Of a stretch of DNA of 64,000 nt, positions 32,909 to 41,679 are shown in pieces. The DNA is from an uncultured Eubacteriales bacterium (GTDB lineage Bacteria; Bacillota; Clostridia; Oscillospirales; CAG-272): the NCBI GenBank assembly GCA_905205065.1, contig CAJLCI010000008.1:1-64000 (forward strand), in the 5' to 3' direction. The translations under genes were made by a program, and so were the position numbers. Numbering within the stretch: position 1 is the stretch's first letter; each line of letters starts with the position of its first letter. Below the pieces are notes generated by a model, which ran no database searches, was not told where the DNA came from, and saw only the letters and a list, made by a program, of their open reading frames with translations.

Positions 32909-34890
32909 ATCGCGTCAACCTCCGACATAATCTGTCTGTTTGAGAATCCCGACAAATCCATTGCTCCGGAAGGACATGCAACTGTACATGCTCCGCAGCC
33001 CTGGCAGACGGCGGGATTGACGGATGATACTCTGCGTATCGCGGTAGTTCTGTCCGGCATACGGAATTCTTTATCTACATATGTTATAGCGCCGTAAGGG
33101 CAGACATTTGCACAGAGCGAGCATCCGTTGCACATCATTTCATCAGAATGTGCAACACACGGATTGCAGGTAAGCTTATCCTTGCAGAGCAGCCCGATCG
33201 CCTTTGCTGCCGCAGCACTTGCCTGCGCAACGGTTTCGGGAATATCCTTAGGTCCCTGGCACATTCCTGAAAGGAATATTCCGGCTGTGGGACTTTCTAC
33301 CGGACGAAGTTTCGGATGAGCTTCTGTAAAGAAATCATTCGTATCCATGCTTGCGGTAAGCATAGTAGCGAGAGGTCTTGCCGTTTTATCGGGCTCGATT
33401 GCTGCCGCGAGAACAACCATGTCAGCGTCGATATGAAGCTGTTTGCCGAGAAGAAGATCGGATGCGCGTACCTCAAGCTTTCCGTCTGCGCGCGGCATTA
33501 CCTTTCCGACCATTCCCTTTATATAGTGAACTCCGTATTGCTCGACCGCACGGCGATAAAACTCATCGAAATTCTTTCCGGGAGTGCGTACGTCAATATA
33601 AAATACATATACCTCCGTGTCGGGGTATTTTTCTCTTATCAGCATCGCGTGCTTTGCCGTATACATGCAGCAAACCTTTGAGCAGTAAGGCTTTCCTCTT
33701 TCATCTTCGCATCTTGACCCGACACACTGTACAAATACAATCGTATGAGGATGCGTACCGTCGGACGGACGGAGAAGAGTTCCCTTTGTCGGACCTGCCG
33801 CGTTCATCAGCCGCTCAAGCTCCAGAGACGTGACAACATCCTTGCTCTGTGAATACGCAAATTCGTCGTACTTGTCAACCTTTATAGGCTCGAAGCCTGT
33901 CGCAACGATAATTGCTCCGTATTTTTCCTCTATAATCTGATCTTTTTGCTTGTAGTCGATTGCTCCGGCTGTACACAGCTTAGAGCAAACGCCGCATTTG
34001 CCTGTTTTAAGCATTGTGCAGTAATCAGGATCAATCGTCGCTTTTTTCGGTACTGCCTGCGCAAACGGAATATATATGGCGCGGCGGTTGTCAAATCCGA
34101 GGTTAAATTCATTAGGAACGTTTTTCTGAGGACATTTTTCGGTACACAGTCCGCAGCCGGTACATTTTGTTTCATCGACATAGCGGGCCTTTTTTCTAAT
34201 CTTTACGGAAAAATTACCGACAAATCCGCTTATATCCTCAACCTCGCTGTAAGCGTATATATTTATCTTGTCATTCTGCGCGCAGTCAACCATTTTAGGC
34301 GTGAGAATACACGCCGCACAGTCAAGCGTCGGAAATGTTTTATCTATCTGAGCCATTTTGCCGCCGATTGTCGGTTTCTTTTCTACAATATCGACGTCAA
34401 AGCCTGCATCCGCTATATCAAGAGCGGTCTGTATTCCGGCAATTCCTCCGCCGATTACGAGAGCTCTTTTTGTTACAGGGCTTTCTCCTGCCGTAAGAGG
34501 AGCGTTGAGATGAACTTTGGCTATCGCAGCACGACCGAGAATTACAGCTTTTTCGGTCGCGGTCTGCATCTCTTTGTGTATCCACGAACATTGTTCGCGT
34601 ATATTTGCAATCTCAACCATATAGGGGTTCAGTCCCGCTTTCTCTGCCGCGCGGCGGAAAGTCGCCTCATGCATACGCGGAGAGCAGGAACATATCACAA
34701 CACCGGTCAGTTTATAATCGGCAATGGCATTTTTTATAATGTCCTGCCCCGACTCAGAACACATGTACTGATAGTCGGTGGAAAATACAACGCCGGGTTC
34801 GTTTTTCAGTGTTTGTGCAACCTTCTGTACATCTACCGTAGCTGCGATATTTGTACCGCAGTGACAAACAAATACACCAATTTTCTGCAT
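32899..34890 (-). CDS. hdrA: HdrA, bifurcating flavoprotein subunit
   Basis: 663 residues. FAD motif VIGGGIAGIQTALDIADAGFDV, then the HdrA-specific TIGGKMAQIDKTFPTLDCAACILTPKMVD. Four ferredoxin-type clusters are CTGCGLCTEKCP and CGVCSKLC (about 235-310) and CNGCSLCANVCPYGA and CQGCGACTVACPSGA (C-terminal). In methanogens and Flx-Hdr bacteria the HdrA FAD splits electron pairs between a high-potential acceptor and ferredoxin. The start follows AAGGAATGGT. It is the core evidence that this operon is a bifurcating system. Confidence 0.95.
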   Translation of the reverse strand: MQKIGVFVCHCGTNIAATVDVQKVAQTLKNEPGVVFSTDYQYMCSESGQDIIKNAIADYKLTGVVICSCSPRMHEATFRRAAEKAGLNPYMVEIANIREQCSWIHKEMQTATEKAVILGRAAIAKVHLNAPLTAGESPVTKRALVIGGGIAGIQTALDIADAGFDVDIVEKKPTIGGKMAQIDKTFPTLDCAACILTPKMVDCAQNDKINIYAYSEVEDISGFVGNFSVKIRKKARYVDETKCTGCGLCTEKCPQKNVPNEFNLGFDNRRAIYIPFAQAVPKKATIDPDYCTMLKTGKCGVCSKLCTAGAIDYKQKDQIIEEKYGAIIVATGFEPIKVDKYDEFAYSQSKDVVTSLELERLMNAAGPTKGTLLRPSDGTHPHTIVFVQCVGSRCEDERGKPYCSKVCCMYTAKHAMLIREKYPDTEVYVFYIDVRTPGKNFDEFYRRAVEQYGVHYIKGMVGKVMPRADGKLEVRASDLLLGKQLHIDADMVVLAAAIEPDKTARPLATMLTASMDTNDFFTEAHPKLRPVESPTAGIFLSGMCQGPKDIPETVAQASAAAAKAIGLLCKDKLTCNPCVAHSDEMMCNGCSLCANVCPYGAITYVDKEFRMPDRTTAIRRVSSVNPAVCQGCGACTVACPSGAMDLSGFSNRQIMSEVDAICK

Positions 34891-34916
34891 ATTTCGACCA
34901 TTCCTTAAAAACTCTG

Positions 34917-35306
34917 TTATTTTGCGTATTTGCGGAACGCTGTTACAATTGCCTGCTGAGGCAGATCTTCGTCCAGCCGCCCCTGAATATCGTCAGGATG
35001 AAGATGGTTTTCTCCCTTTTCACGAATTACCGCAAGCCTGACCGCTTCGACAAGGTATGCCGGTTTTACATTTCTCGGACACCGATCGACACAGGCAAAG
35101 CATGTAAGACATTTGTAAATTGATTCGGATTTCAGAAGCGGTTCGATTTCGCCGTTTTCTATCATATTTACAAATTGATGAGGATGATACTCCATCTCGT
35201 CATACGAAGGACATGTTGCAGAGCATTTGCCGCATCTCATACATTTAAGTACGTTAACTCCGCTGCTGCGGAGTATCTGCTCCTTAAGCTTTTTATTATC
35301 CTTCAT
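34917..35306 (-). CDS. hdrC: HdrC iron-sulfur subunit
   Basis: 129 residues with two [4Fe-4S] motifs, CMRCGKCSATCP and CLTCFACVDRCP, the size and plan of HdrC. It carries electrons from HdrA to HdrB. Its ATG shares a base with the hdrB stop (TAATG); hdrA starts 26 bp after its own stop. Gene order hdrB-hdrC-hdrA-flxDCBA on the transcript. Confidence 0.93.
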   Translation of the reverse strand: MKDNKKLKEQILRSSGVNVLKCMRCGKCSATCPSYDEMEYHPHQFVNMIENGEIEPLLKSESIYKCLTCFACVDRCPRNVKPAYLVEAVRLAVIREKGENHLHPDDIQGRLDEDLPQQAIVTAFRKYAK

Positions 35307-36100
35307 TATGTGTTCCCTCCGTCCTTAATACCGAGAGCCTCTGCAAGCAGCTCGGTAAAATATACCACCGGAATATCCGCGCCGGAATTTTTTTTCAGGT
35401 TGTAAAGACACAGCGGACATGCAGTAATTACCGTATCTGCGCCGAACTCTGCGCAGCTGCGCATGACCGCGCTGCTTTTCTTTTCGGCAGATGCTTTGTC
35501 TTCAAGCGTTATATATCCGCCGCAGCATTCGTTTCTCATGGGATATATAACCGGTTCGGCGCCGAGAGCCTTTATAAAATCCTCGATAATCGTAGGATTC
35601 TCCGGATCGTCCATCGCAAGAGCAGAAGAAGGGCGCAGTAAAAGACATCCGTAATACGCCGCTATCCTTCTTCCGGTAAGCGGATTCGTCACAGCTTCCG
35701 AGAGCTTGTCAAAGCCTATCTCATCTCTCAGAAGTTCGAGATAGTGAATAACCCGTGTTTCTCCGGAATACGGATTTTCCGGCTTCATATAGTTTGTTAC
35801 TTTTGATGCAAATTCGGAATTTTCCCGAATCGCTTTATTTGTTTGCTTCAGCACATTATGACATGCGGAACAGACAGTAACGAGAACGCCCCCCTTTTCC
35901 TTAGCCGCCGCCAATGCGCGCACGGAAGCAAGCTTGGTTGCAATTTCATCCAACGCGGTAGTGAAGGCGCCTCCGCAGCACTGCCATTCTTCAAGCTCAC
36001 AAAGCGGAGCGCCAAGCTTTTCCGCAGATAAACGGGCATACCTGTCAAGGTCTTTGGCCTTTGTCTTCAAAGTACAGCCCGGATAATAACTGTAAACCAT
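35306..36100 (-). CDS. hdrB: HdrB, CCG-domain catalytic subunit
   Basis: 264 residues with two complete CCG domains: Cys9, CCGG (41-44), CSAC (77-80); and YYGC, CCGG, CPLC in the second half. In HdrB these bind two non-cubane [4Fe-4S] clusters that reduce a disulfide. All cysteines are kept, so disulfide chemistry or direct electron delivery should be possible. The physiological acceptor in a non-methanogen is unknown; the operon suggests electrons end on fumarate through FrdBA. It is first of the Hdr-Flx run, 258 bp after fumC. Confidence 0.93.
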   Translation of the reverse strand: MVYSYYPGCTLKTKAKDLDRYARLSAEKLGAPLCELEEWQCCGGAFTTALDEIATKLASVRALAAAKEKGGVLVTVCSACHNVLKQTNKAIRENSEFASKVTNYMKPENPYSGETRVIHYLELLRDEIGFDKLSEAVTNPLTGRRIAAYYGCLLLRPSSALAMDDPENPTIIEDFIKALGAEPVIYPMRNECCGGYITLEDKASAEKKSSAVMRSCAEFGADTVITACPLCLYNLKKNSGADIPVVYFTELLAEALGIKDGGNT

Positions 36101-36358
36101 ATTTTATAACCATTCCTTTCCGCCGCGGAATTTGTCGGAGCGTATTCCTCGGCGAAGCTTAAGTAGAGCATGAAAGTACGTTTTTGCCGGAGCAGAAGTC
36201 ATCAGTGAAAATTCTCAAAGTCAATAAGTTTTTCTGAGTCAAAAAATCTTTGAGTAGATTTTCTTACACACTTTTTTGTTTTTTTACGCTTTTTTACGGA
36301 GACTTTTCTGCCGAACATCTCATGCGATTTTTAATAAATATATATAAATATATACAGG
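36101..36358 (-). other. Intergenic region fumC-hdrB with weak hairpin
   Basis: On the minus strand AAAATCT-ACTCA-AAGATTTTTT (about 36234-36256) is a short stem with a T-run, possibly a leaky terminator that lowers hdr-flx-frd transcription relative to fumC. No promoter of good quality was found in the gap. Confidence 0.4.
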
Positions 36359-37735
36359 TCAAACCATCTTTTCCGGATGGAATACCTCGTCAAATTTTTC
36401 TTCGGTAAGGAAACCAAGCTCGACGCAGGCTTTCTTTAAAGAGATATTTTCCTTATAAGCCTTTTTAGCTGTTTTTGCGGCATTCTCATATCCTATATAC
36501 GGATTGAGCGCAGTTACAAGCATTAGAGAATTATGAAGATTGTGATGCATCTTTTCGCGGTCAGCGATTATTCCTGTCGCGCAGTTATTGTTAAAGGAGA
36601 CGATAACTTCGGCAAGAAGTCTGACGGATTGGAGAAAGTTATATATACACACGGGCATGAACACATTCAGCTCAAAGTTTCCCTGTGACGCGGCCATACC
36701 GACAGCAACGTCATTTCCCATTACCTGTACTGCAACCATTGTCACGGCTTCGCACTGAGTTGGATTTACCTTGCCGGGCATAATTGAAGATCCGGGCTCG
36801 TTTTCAGGAATTTTGATTTCTCCGAGTCCGTCGCGCGGACCGGACGCAAGCCAGCGAACATCGTTTGCGATTTTCATAAGATCCGCGGCAAGCGCTTTTA
36901 GAGCTCCATGAGCAAAGACCAGTTCGTCCTTAGAAGTAAGAGCGTGGAATTTATTAGGCGCGGTTACAAAGTGCTTGCCGGTTATTTCAGAAACCGCCTC
37001 GGCAACTTTTCTGTCAAAGCCGGACGGAGCGTTCAGTCCTGTACCGACGGCTGTGCCTCCGAGCGCCAGTTCGTGAAGCTTCGGAAGAGCAAGCTCAAGA
37101 AGTTCTTTGTCGCGCTCAAGCGAGCTCCTCCAGCCGCTGATCTCCTGTGAAAATTTAATCGGTGTGGCATCCTGAAGATGAGTGCGGCCGCTTTTAACGA
37201 CGTCCTCATTTTCAGATTCGAGCCGTTTAAACGTATTTATAAGCATGTCAAGAGCCGGAAACAGCTTATCCTCGATTGCAAGAACGGCAGAAATGTGCAT
37301 GGCCGTCGGAAATGTGTCGTTAGAGGATTGACTCATGTTTATATCGTCGTTTGGATGCAGAAGCTTTTTCCCGGCAATTTCATTTCCGCGGTTTGCAATT
37401 ACTTCATTTGCATTCATATTCGATTGTGTGCCTGAACCTGTCTGCCAGACAACAAGCGGAAAATGTTCATTAAGTTTTCCCGATATTACTTCATCGCACG
37501 CCGCGCTGATTGCATTCAGCTTCTCTTCTGTCATCTTTTCAGGTCTTACAGCTGCGTTTGCAATTGCTGCAGCTTTTTTAAGTATTCCGAAAGCGTGAGT
37601 AATCTCCCTCGGCATCGTCTCTGTTCCGACACCGATTTTAAAATTTCCGCGGCTGCGCTCCGTCTGTGCTGCCCAGTATTTATCTTCAGGAACCTTTACT
37701 TCTCCCATAGAATCATGTTCGATGCGATATCCCAT
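36359..37735 (-). CDS. fumC: Class II fumarate hydratase
   Basis: 458 residues, normal length. The fumarase/aspartase signature GSSIMPGKVNPTQCE is present, with QTGSGTQSNMNANEV, QSSNDTFPTAMH and GRTHLQDATPI around the active site, which is the fumarase rather than the aspartase pattern. It converts malate to fumarate in the direction suggested by the operon. It lies between the malate dehydrogenase and hdrB genes on the same strand. The ATG follows AAAGGAAAAC. Confidence 0.96.
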   Translation of the reverse strand: MGYRIEHDSMGEVKVPEDKYWAAQTERSRGNFKIGVGTETMPREITHAFGILKKAAAIANAAVRPEKMTEEKLNAISAACDEVISGKLNEHFPLVVWQTGSGTQSNMNANEVIANRGNEIAGKKLLHPNDDINMSQSSNDTFPTAMHISAVLAIEDKLFPALDMLINTFKRLESENEDVVKSGRTHLQDATPIKFSQEISGWRSSLERDKELLELALPKLHELALGGTAVGTGLNAPSGFDRKVAEAVSEITGKHFVTAPNKFHALTSKDELVFAHGALKALAADLMKIANDVRWLASGPRDGLGEIKIPENEPGSSIMPGKVNPTQCEAVTMVAVQVMGNDVAVGMAASQGNFELNVFMPVCIYNFLQSVRLLAEVIVSFNNNCATGIIADREKMHHNLHNSLMLVTALNPYIGYENAAKTAKKAYKENISLKKACVELGFLTEEKFDEVFHPEKMV

Positions 37736-38040
37736 TTGAGTTGTTTTCCTTTCTGTCGTTTCTCTGCTATGTTTTTTACGGAGAATAAATTATACAAGCT
37801 CTGACTGAAAAAGATTTTTATATTCTTGTCTATGCTTATCTTTTACTATCTGTTCTGATCATCTTGTCTGTACTTTTCTGTACTCATCTGTTTATCTGTA
37901 CTAATTTGTTGTACTATCTTTATATATCATATATCGTTTATCCGCACATATCTACACTTATCTGTACCTGTATGTACAGATAAACTTTTCTCTTTCTAAT
38001 ATCTACATCCTTTATGTCTATTTGTTATATTATCCAGTTG
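37736..38040. other. Pyrimidine-rich fumC leader with inverted repeat
   Basis: The 305 bp between mdh and fumC have no gene. The plus strand is rich in TCTGTAC and ATCTGT motifs, and a perfect 10-bp inverted repeat TTATCTGTAC / GTACAGATAA stands at 37958-37983. It may be an operator or a transcript hairpin; no known riboswitch is recognised. Confidence 0.45.
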
Positions 38041-38988
38041 TTATATATCCAGATTTTTGATTACATCTTTTAGGCAGTCCGCGCTCTTTCTGAGAAGGAG
38101 AGTTTCCTCGTCATTAAGAGGAGAAAGAAGTTTTCCTACTACCCCGCTATGGCCGATGATATTCAGCGTGCTGAGACAAACGTCGTCGATTCCGTATTCA
38201 CCGTGCATCATTGTAGATATTGTCGTTGTGGTGTTTATGCTTGAAAGCAAGCATTTGCAGATATAGCATACCGAAATTGAAATCGCGTAGAATGTCGCTC
38301 CCTTGCGCGCGATAACTCTTCCACCGGATTTTCTCATATAAACCTCAACCTCTTCGTGGCTGAGGGAAGGAACCATGCAGTCTTTCTGAACAAGCGCGTC
38401 TTGATACATGTCAACCGGTATATTTGAGATATTTGCGAGTGACCACGGAACAAAGGAAGTGTCACCGTGCTCACCGAAAACATATGCGTGAACGTTTTTC
38501 TGATTTATATTGTAATATTCTGAAATTCTTGAGCGGAGCCTTGCGGTATCAAGGCTTGTTCCGGAACCTAAAATCTGCCTTTCCTCAAGGCCTGAACATT
38601 TGCAGAATACATACGTCAGAATGTCAACCGGATTGCTTACAATTATATACATGGCATCTCCGGCATACTTCGTAATTTCAGGTATTATGCTTTTTGTTAT
38701 ATTTACATTTGTCTGCGCAAGATCTATTCTCGACTGACCGGGCTTGCGGGCGATTCCCGAAGTGACGATAACAATGTCCGAACCGACGGCGTCGCGGTAG
38801 CTTCCGGCGTAAATCGATACCGGAGTATCGCAGAAAGGTATTCCCTGCCTGATGTCAAGAGCTTCTCCAAGCGATTTCTCATGGTTGATATCGACCATTA
38901 CGATCTCAGAGGCTATACCTCTTACCGCAAGTGTATATGCGATTGTAGCTCCTACGCTTCCGGTTCCGATGATAGTAATTTTGTTCAT
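38041..38988 (-). CDS. mdh: Malate dehydrogenase of the lactate-dehydrogenase-like clade
   Basis: 315 residues. NAD-binding GTGSVG with Asp33 ending beta-2 (NADH preference), catalytic GEHGDTSFVPW, and the substrate loop GIARKPGQSRID. The key specificity residue is Arg81, the malate dehydrogenase choice, where lactate dehydrogenases have Gln; the overall sequence around GEHGDTSF is LDH-like. I therefore call malate dehydrogenase, which fits its place before fumC and the fumarate reductase genes. The start is the ATG 12 bases after AAAGGA; an in-frame ATG four codons earlier sits right on the Shine-Dalgarno. Confidence 0.8.
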   Translation of the reverse strand: MNKITIIGTGSVGATIAYTLAVRGIASEIVMVDINHEKSLGEALDIRQGIPFCDTPVSIYAGSYRDAVGSDIVIVTSGIARKPGQSRIDLAQTNVNITKSIIPEITKYAGDAMYIIVSNPVDILTYVFCKCSGLEERQILGSGTSLDTARLRSRISEYYNINQKNVHAYVFGEHGDTSFVPWSLANISNIPVDMYQDALVQKDCMVPSLSHEEVEVYMRKSGGRVIARKGATFYAISISVCYICKCLLSSINTTTTISTMMHGEYGIDDVCLSTLNIIGHSGVVGKLLSPLNDEETLLLRKSADCLKDVIKNLDI

Positions 38989-39365
38989 GTTTACGACCAT
39001 TCCTTTCTGCCGAAGCTTCGGGACCCGAATACAGCGTAAAGCTGTGAAATTCGGCCGTTTTTCGGCTGCGCCGTATTTGCAGAAGTATACGGTGCAAATT
39101 TGTAAAATATAGTAATTTAATGTAAATGCCGTTTGCCTGCAGTCCTATTGTACAAGGCTTTCATTTTTTTATTGATTTTTAAGGTTTTCGGTTTTATATA
39201 TTGATTTTATTTATTGAAAGCCTGTTAAAACAGAAGGACTCCGGTATATATTTAAAGACAAAGATGCTCTGTTAATTTCTGCAGATATGAATTCCGCCGA
39301 ATCTTTCTTTTTCGGGCTTTGATTCAAAGCCGCTTCATGCGCAGCGTTTATCCATATCAGAAAAC

Positions 39366-39394
39366 ATTATAACATATTTTAAGAGAATTATCAA
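39366..39394 (-). promoter_or_regulatory. Promoter of the malate-to-succinate gene set
   Basis: On the minus strand TTGATA (39389-39394), 17 bases, TATAAT (39366-39371). The leader to the mdh start is about 370 nt, unusually long; no recognisable riboswitch was found in it. Confidence 0.7.
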
Positions 39395-39525
39395 TAGAAT
39401 TCGACCTTTATAATTTAACATTTTTTTCTTTGAAATATAGAATAAAACTGGAGCATACGCTGATAACAATAAATAAAAAAACGAATATATGGATAATTAT
39501 GGAAAATAAATTTACTTTAAAAAAT

Positions 39526-39558
39526 GCCTTACTGACAATTAAATTTTGTCAGTAAGGC
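39526..39558 (-). terminator. Terminator of fucI
   Basis: A perfect 13-bp stem GCCTTACTGACAA / TTGTCAGTAAGGC around a 7-base loop, followed on the minus strand by ATTTTTTAAAG. Confidence 0.9.
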
Positions 39559-39635
39559 ACGGCACGCATAATTAAGCGGAATTGAAATGTCAGTTCAAAA
39601 ATTAAATTTGAAAAAGTTCTTGCTCTTGCCGAAAC

Positions 39636-41438
39636 TCATTTATACATCGGACCGTAATTCTGGCAGGCACGGAAGTCCTGACCTTCGCGGTCCATGCCGA
39701 ATGCATTCCATGCAGCGGGACGGAAAATATCCTTTTCCGGTACATTGTGCATGCATACGGGTATGCGAAGCATTGAGCAAAGTGTTATAAGATCCGCACC
39801 GATATGACCGTAGGATATGGCGCCGTGATTTGCGCCCCAGTTGTTCATTACATCATATGCAGATTTAAAGGGACTGCCCTCGATTCCGTCACAACGAGGT
39901 GTGAACCAGGTGCAGGGCCATGTAGGGTCCGTACGCATCATAAGAGTATCCGTAACTTCGTCGGGCAGTTTCACCGTCCAGCCCTCTGCAATCTGAAGCA
40001 CCGGTCCCAAACCTTTGACAAGGTTAAGCCGAATCATTGTGGCGGGCATTTCAGCACGCGTGATATAGTGGCTTGAAAAACCGCCGCCTCTAAAATATCC
40101 ATTGTCAGCAGCGCACCACGATGTTGCGGCTGTCATCTTCTGAATATCCTCTTCGGTAACTTCCCACCATTTTTTCATTATGGGATTTCCGTTTTCATCT
40201 GTGCATTCTCCGCATGCATCAAGGCAGGCAGCACCGGAATTAATAAGGTGAATAAAACCGCCGTTTTCCTTTGCAACGCCTGTAACATCATAGCCGGAAG
40301 CTCGTTTGCAGGCTTCAGGAGACCAGTATGTACGGACATCAGCGAATATCTGGGCGCGGTTGGTAAGCAGCTTCATAAAGAGCATGCTCACTCCGTTCAG
40401 AGTATCATTTTCGGTGGCTAAAATATACGGCTCGCGCGCTCCGGTATAGTCAAATGAAGAATTGAAAATAGCCTCGGGATAGTCACAGTTGGGATAAAAA
40501 TCAGTCCACTGACGCTGTCCCTGAAAGCCGGCGGCAATTGCGTTATGACCCACCATCTCTTCTTCACGTCCCTCAGGAAGCCCGGGATTACCGTTCATAA
40601 GATCTTTAATAATGCAGTACATCTTAACAGTGAATTCCCACTGTTCTTTTTTCTTTTCGTCTGATGCCTTTACAAAATCGGGATTTTTATCCCATCCCTC
40701 TTTGCAGTGTTCTTTTGTCCATGCTAATGCTTTCTGATATTCTTCCTCGTTATAGATGCCCTCCGACATACGGCGGATTACCTCCACCTCGTCAACAGAC
40801 TCTACGCGCATACCGAGATAGTCCTCAAAGAATGAGGTATCAATGATTGATCCGCCGATTCCCATTGTGACCGATCCGATCTGCAGATATGATTTTCCGC
40901 GCATGGTCGCGACGGCGACTGCGGCGCGCGCAAAGCGGAGAAGCTTTTCTTTAACGTCACAGGGAATGCTGGTAACTTCGTCAAGATTCTGAACATCGTG
41001 ACCGTAAATTCCAAATGCAGGCAATCCCTTCTGAGCGTGAGTTGCAAGCACGGAAGCAAGATATACCGCACCGGGCCGCTCTGTTCCGTTGAATCCCCAA
41101 ACACCTTTGATTGTACTCGGATCCATGTCCATAGTTTCAGCGCCATAGCACCAGCATGGAGTTACAGAAAGAGTTATTGAAACGCCTTCCTTTTTAAACT
41201 GAGCTTCACACGCTGCGGCTTCTGCCACCCTTCCGATCGAAGTGTTTGAGATAACAACCTTTACCGGTTCTCCGTTTGAGTAGCAAAGATTTTCCTCAAA
41301 AAGCTTTTTTGCGGCAACGGCCATTGCCATCGTCTGGTCTTCAAGACTCTCGCGTACCTTGAGAGGTCCGCGGCGTCCGTCGATTATCGGACGTATTCCA
41401 ATTACGGGGTATTCTCCTATATAACGATTTTCAGCCAT
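39636..41438 (-). CDS. fucI: L-fucose isomerase
   Basis: 600 residues, normal size for FucI. Diagnostic stretches: GIRPIIDGRRGPLKVRESLE, SVTPCWCYGAETMDM, GVWGFNGTERPGAVYLA, YGHDVQ and the C-terminal ANHGAISYGHIGADL. It converts L-fucose to L-fuculose (also D-arabinose to D-ribulose) in the cytoplasm, the first step of fucose use from mucin or plant glycans. The start is the ATG (MAENRY) behind AAAGGAAG. No fuculokinase or aldolase is in the window. The divergent AraC-type gene is a likely regulator. Confidence 0.95.
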   Translation of the reverse strand: MAENRYIGEYPVIGIRPIIDGRRGPLKVRESLEDQTMAMAVAAKKLFEENLCYSNGEPVKVVISNTSIGRVAEAAACEAQFKKEGVSITLSVTPCWCYGAETMDMDPSTIKGVWGFNGTERPGAVYLASVLATHAQKGLPAFGIYGHDVQNLDEVTSIPCDVKEKLLRFARAAVAVATMRGKSYLQIGSVTMGIGGSIIDTSFFEDYLGMRVESVDEVEVIRRMSEGIYNEEEYQKALAWTKEHCKEGWDKNPDFVKASDEKKKEQWEFTVKMYCIIKDLMNGNPGLPEGREEEMVGHNAIAAGFQGQRQWTDFYPNCDYPEAIFNSSFDYTGAREPYILATENDTLNGVSMLFMKLLTNRAQIFADVRTYWSPEACKRASGYDVTGVAKENGGFIHLINSGAACLDACGECTDENGNPIMKKWWEVTEEDIQKMTAATSWCAADNGYFRGGGFSSHYITRAEMPATMIRLNLVKGLGPVLQIAEGWTVKLPDEVTDTLMMRTDPTWPCTWFTPRCDGIEGSPFKSAYDVMNNWGANHGAISYGHIGADLITLCSMLRIPVCMHNVPEKDIFRPAAWNAFGMDREGQDFRACQNYGPMYK

Positions 41439-41507
41439 AGTATACAACTTCCTTTCAAATAAATTTGCAGATATAAAGGTATACTTAATATTGTCAACAT
41501 TATATCA

Positions 41508-41537
41508 TTGACAAAAACGTCCGTCTTGTGTTATAAT
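41508..41537 (+). promoter_or_regulatory. Rightward promoter toward the repeat array and AraC gene
   Basis: TTGACA (41508-41513), 18 bases, TATAAT (41532-41537). Transcription would pass through the 35-bp repeats before reaching the AraC gene. On the opposite strand TTGTCA and TTGACA boxes at about 41490-41515 could serve fucI. Confidence 0.7.
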
Positions 41538-41679
41538 AGATAAAAAATATGATAATATTCAGTCGCGCTAATTTTCTCAGGTAGTGGGTTTTACTTATTT
41601 TTTCCGGTTGTATAACCGTACCGGATTTATTTATGACTGGGATTTGTTACTCATTTAAATTTGAGACAAAATTCGCAAA

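Noticed and set aside
38041..38988. Lactate dehydrogenase call
   Set aside because: Arg rather than Gln at the substrate-deciding position, plus the fumarase/fumarate reductase context, favour malate dehydrogenase; kept as an alternative.
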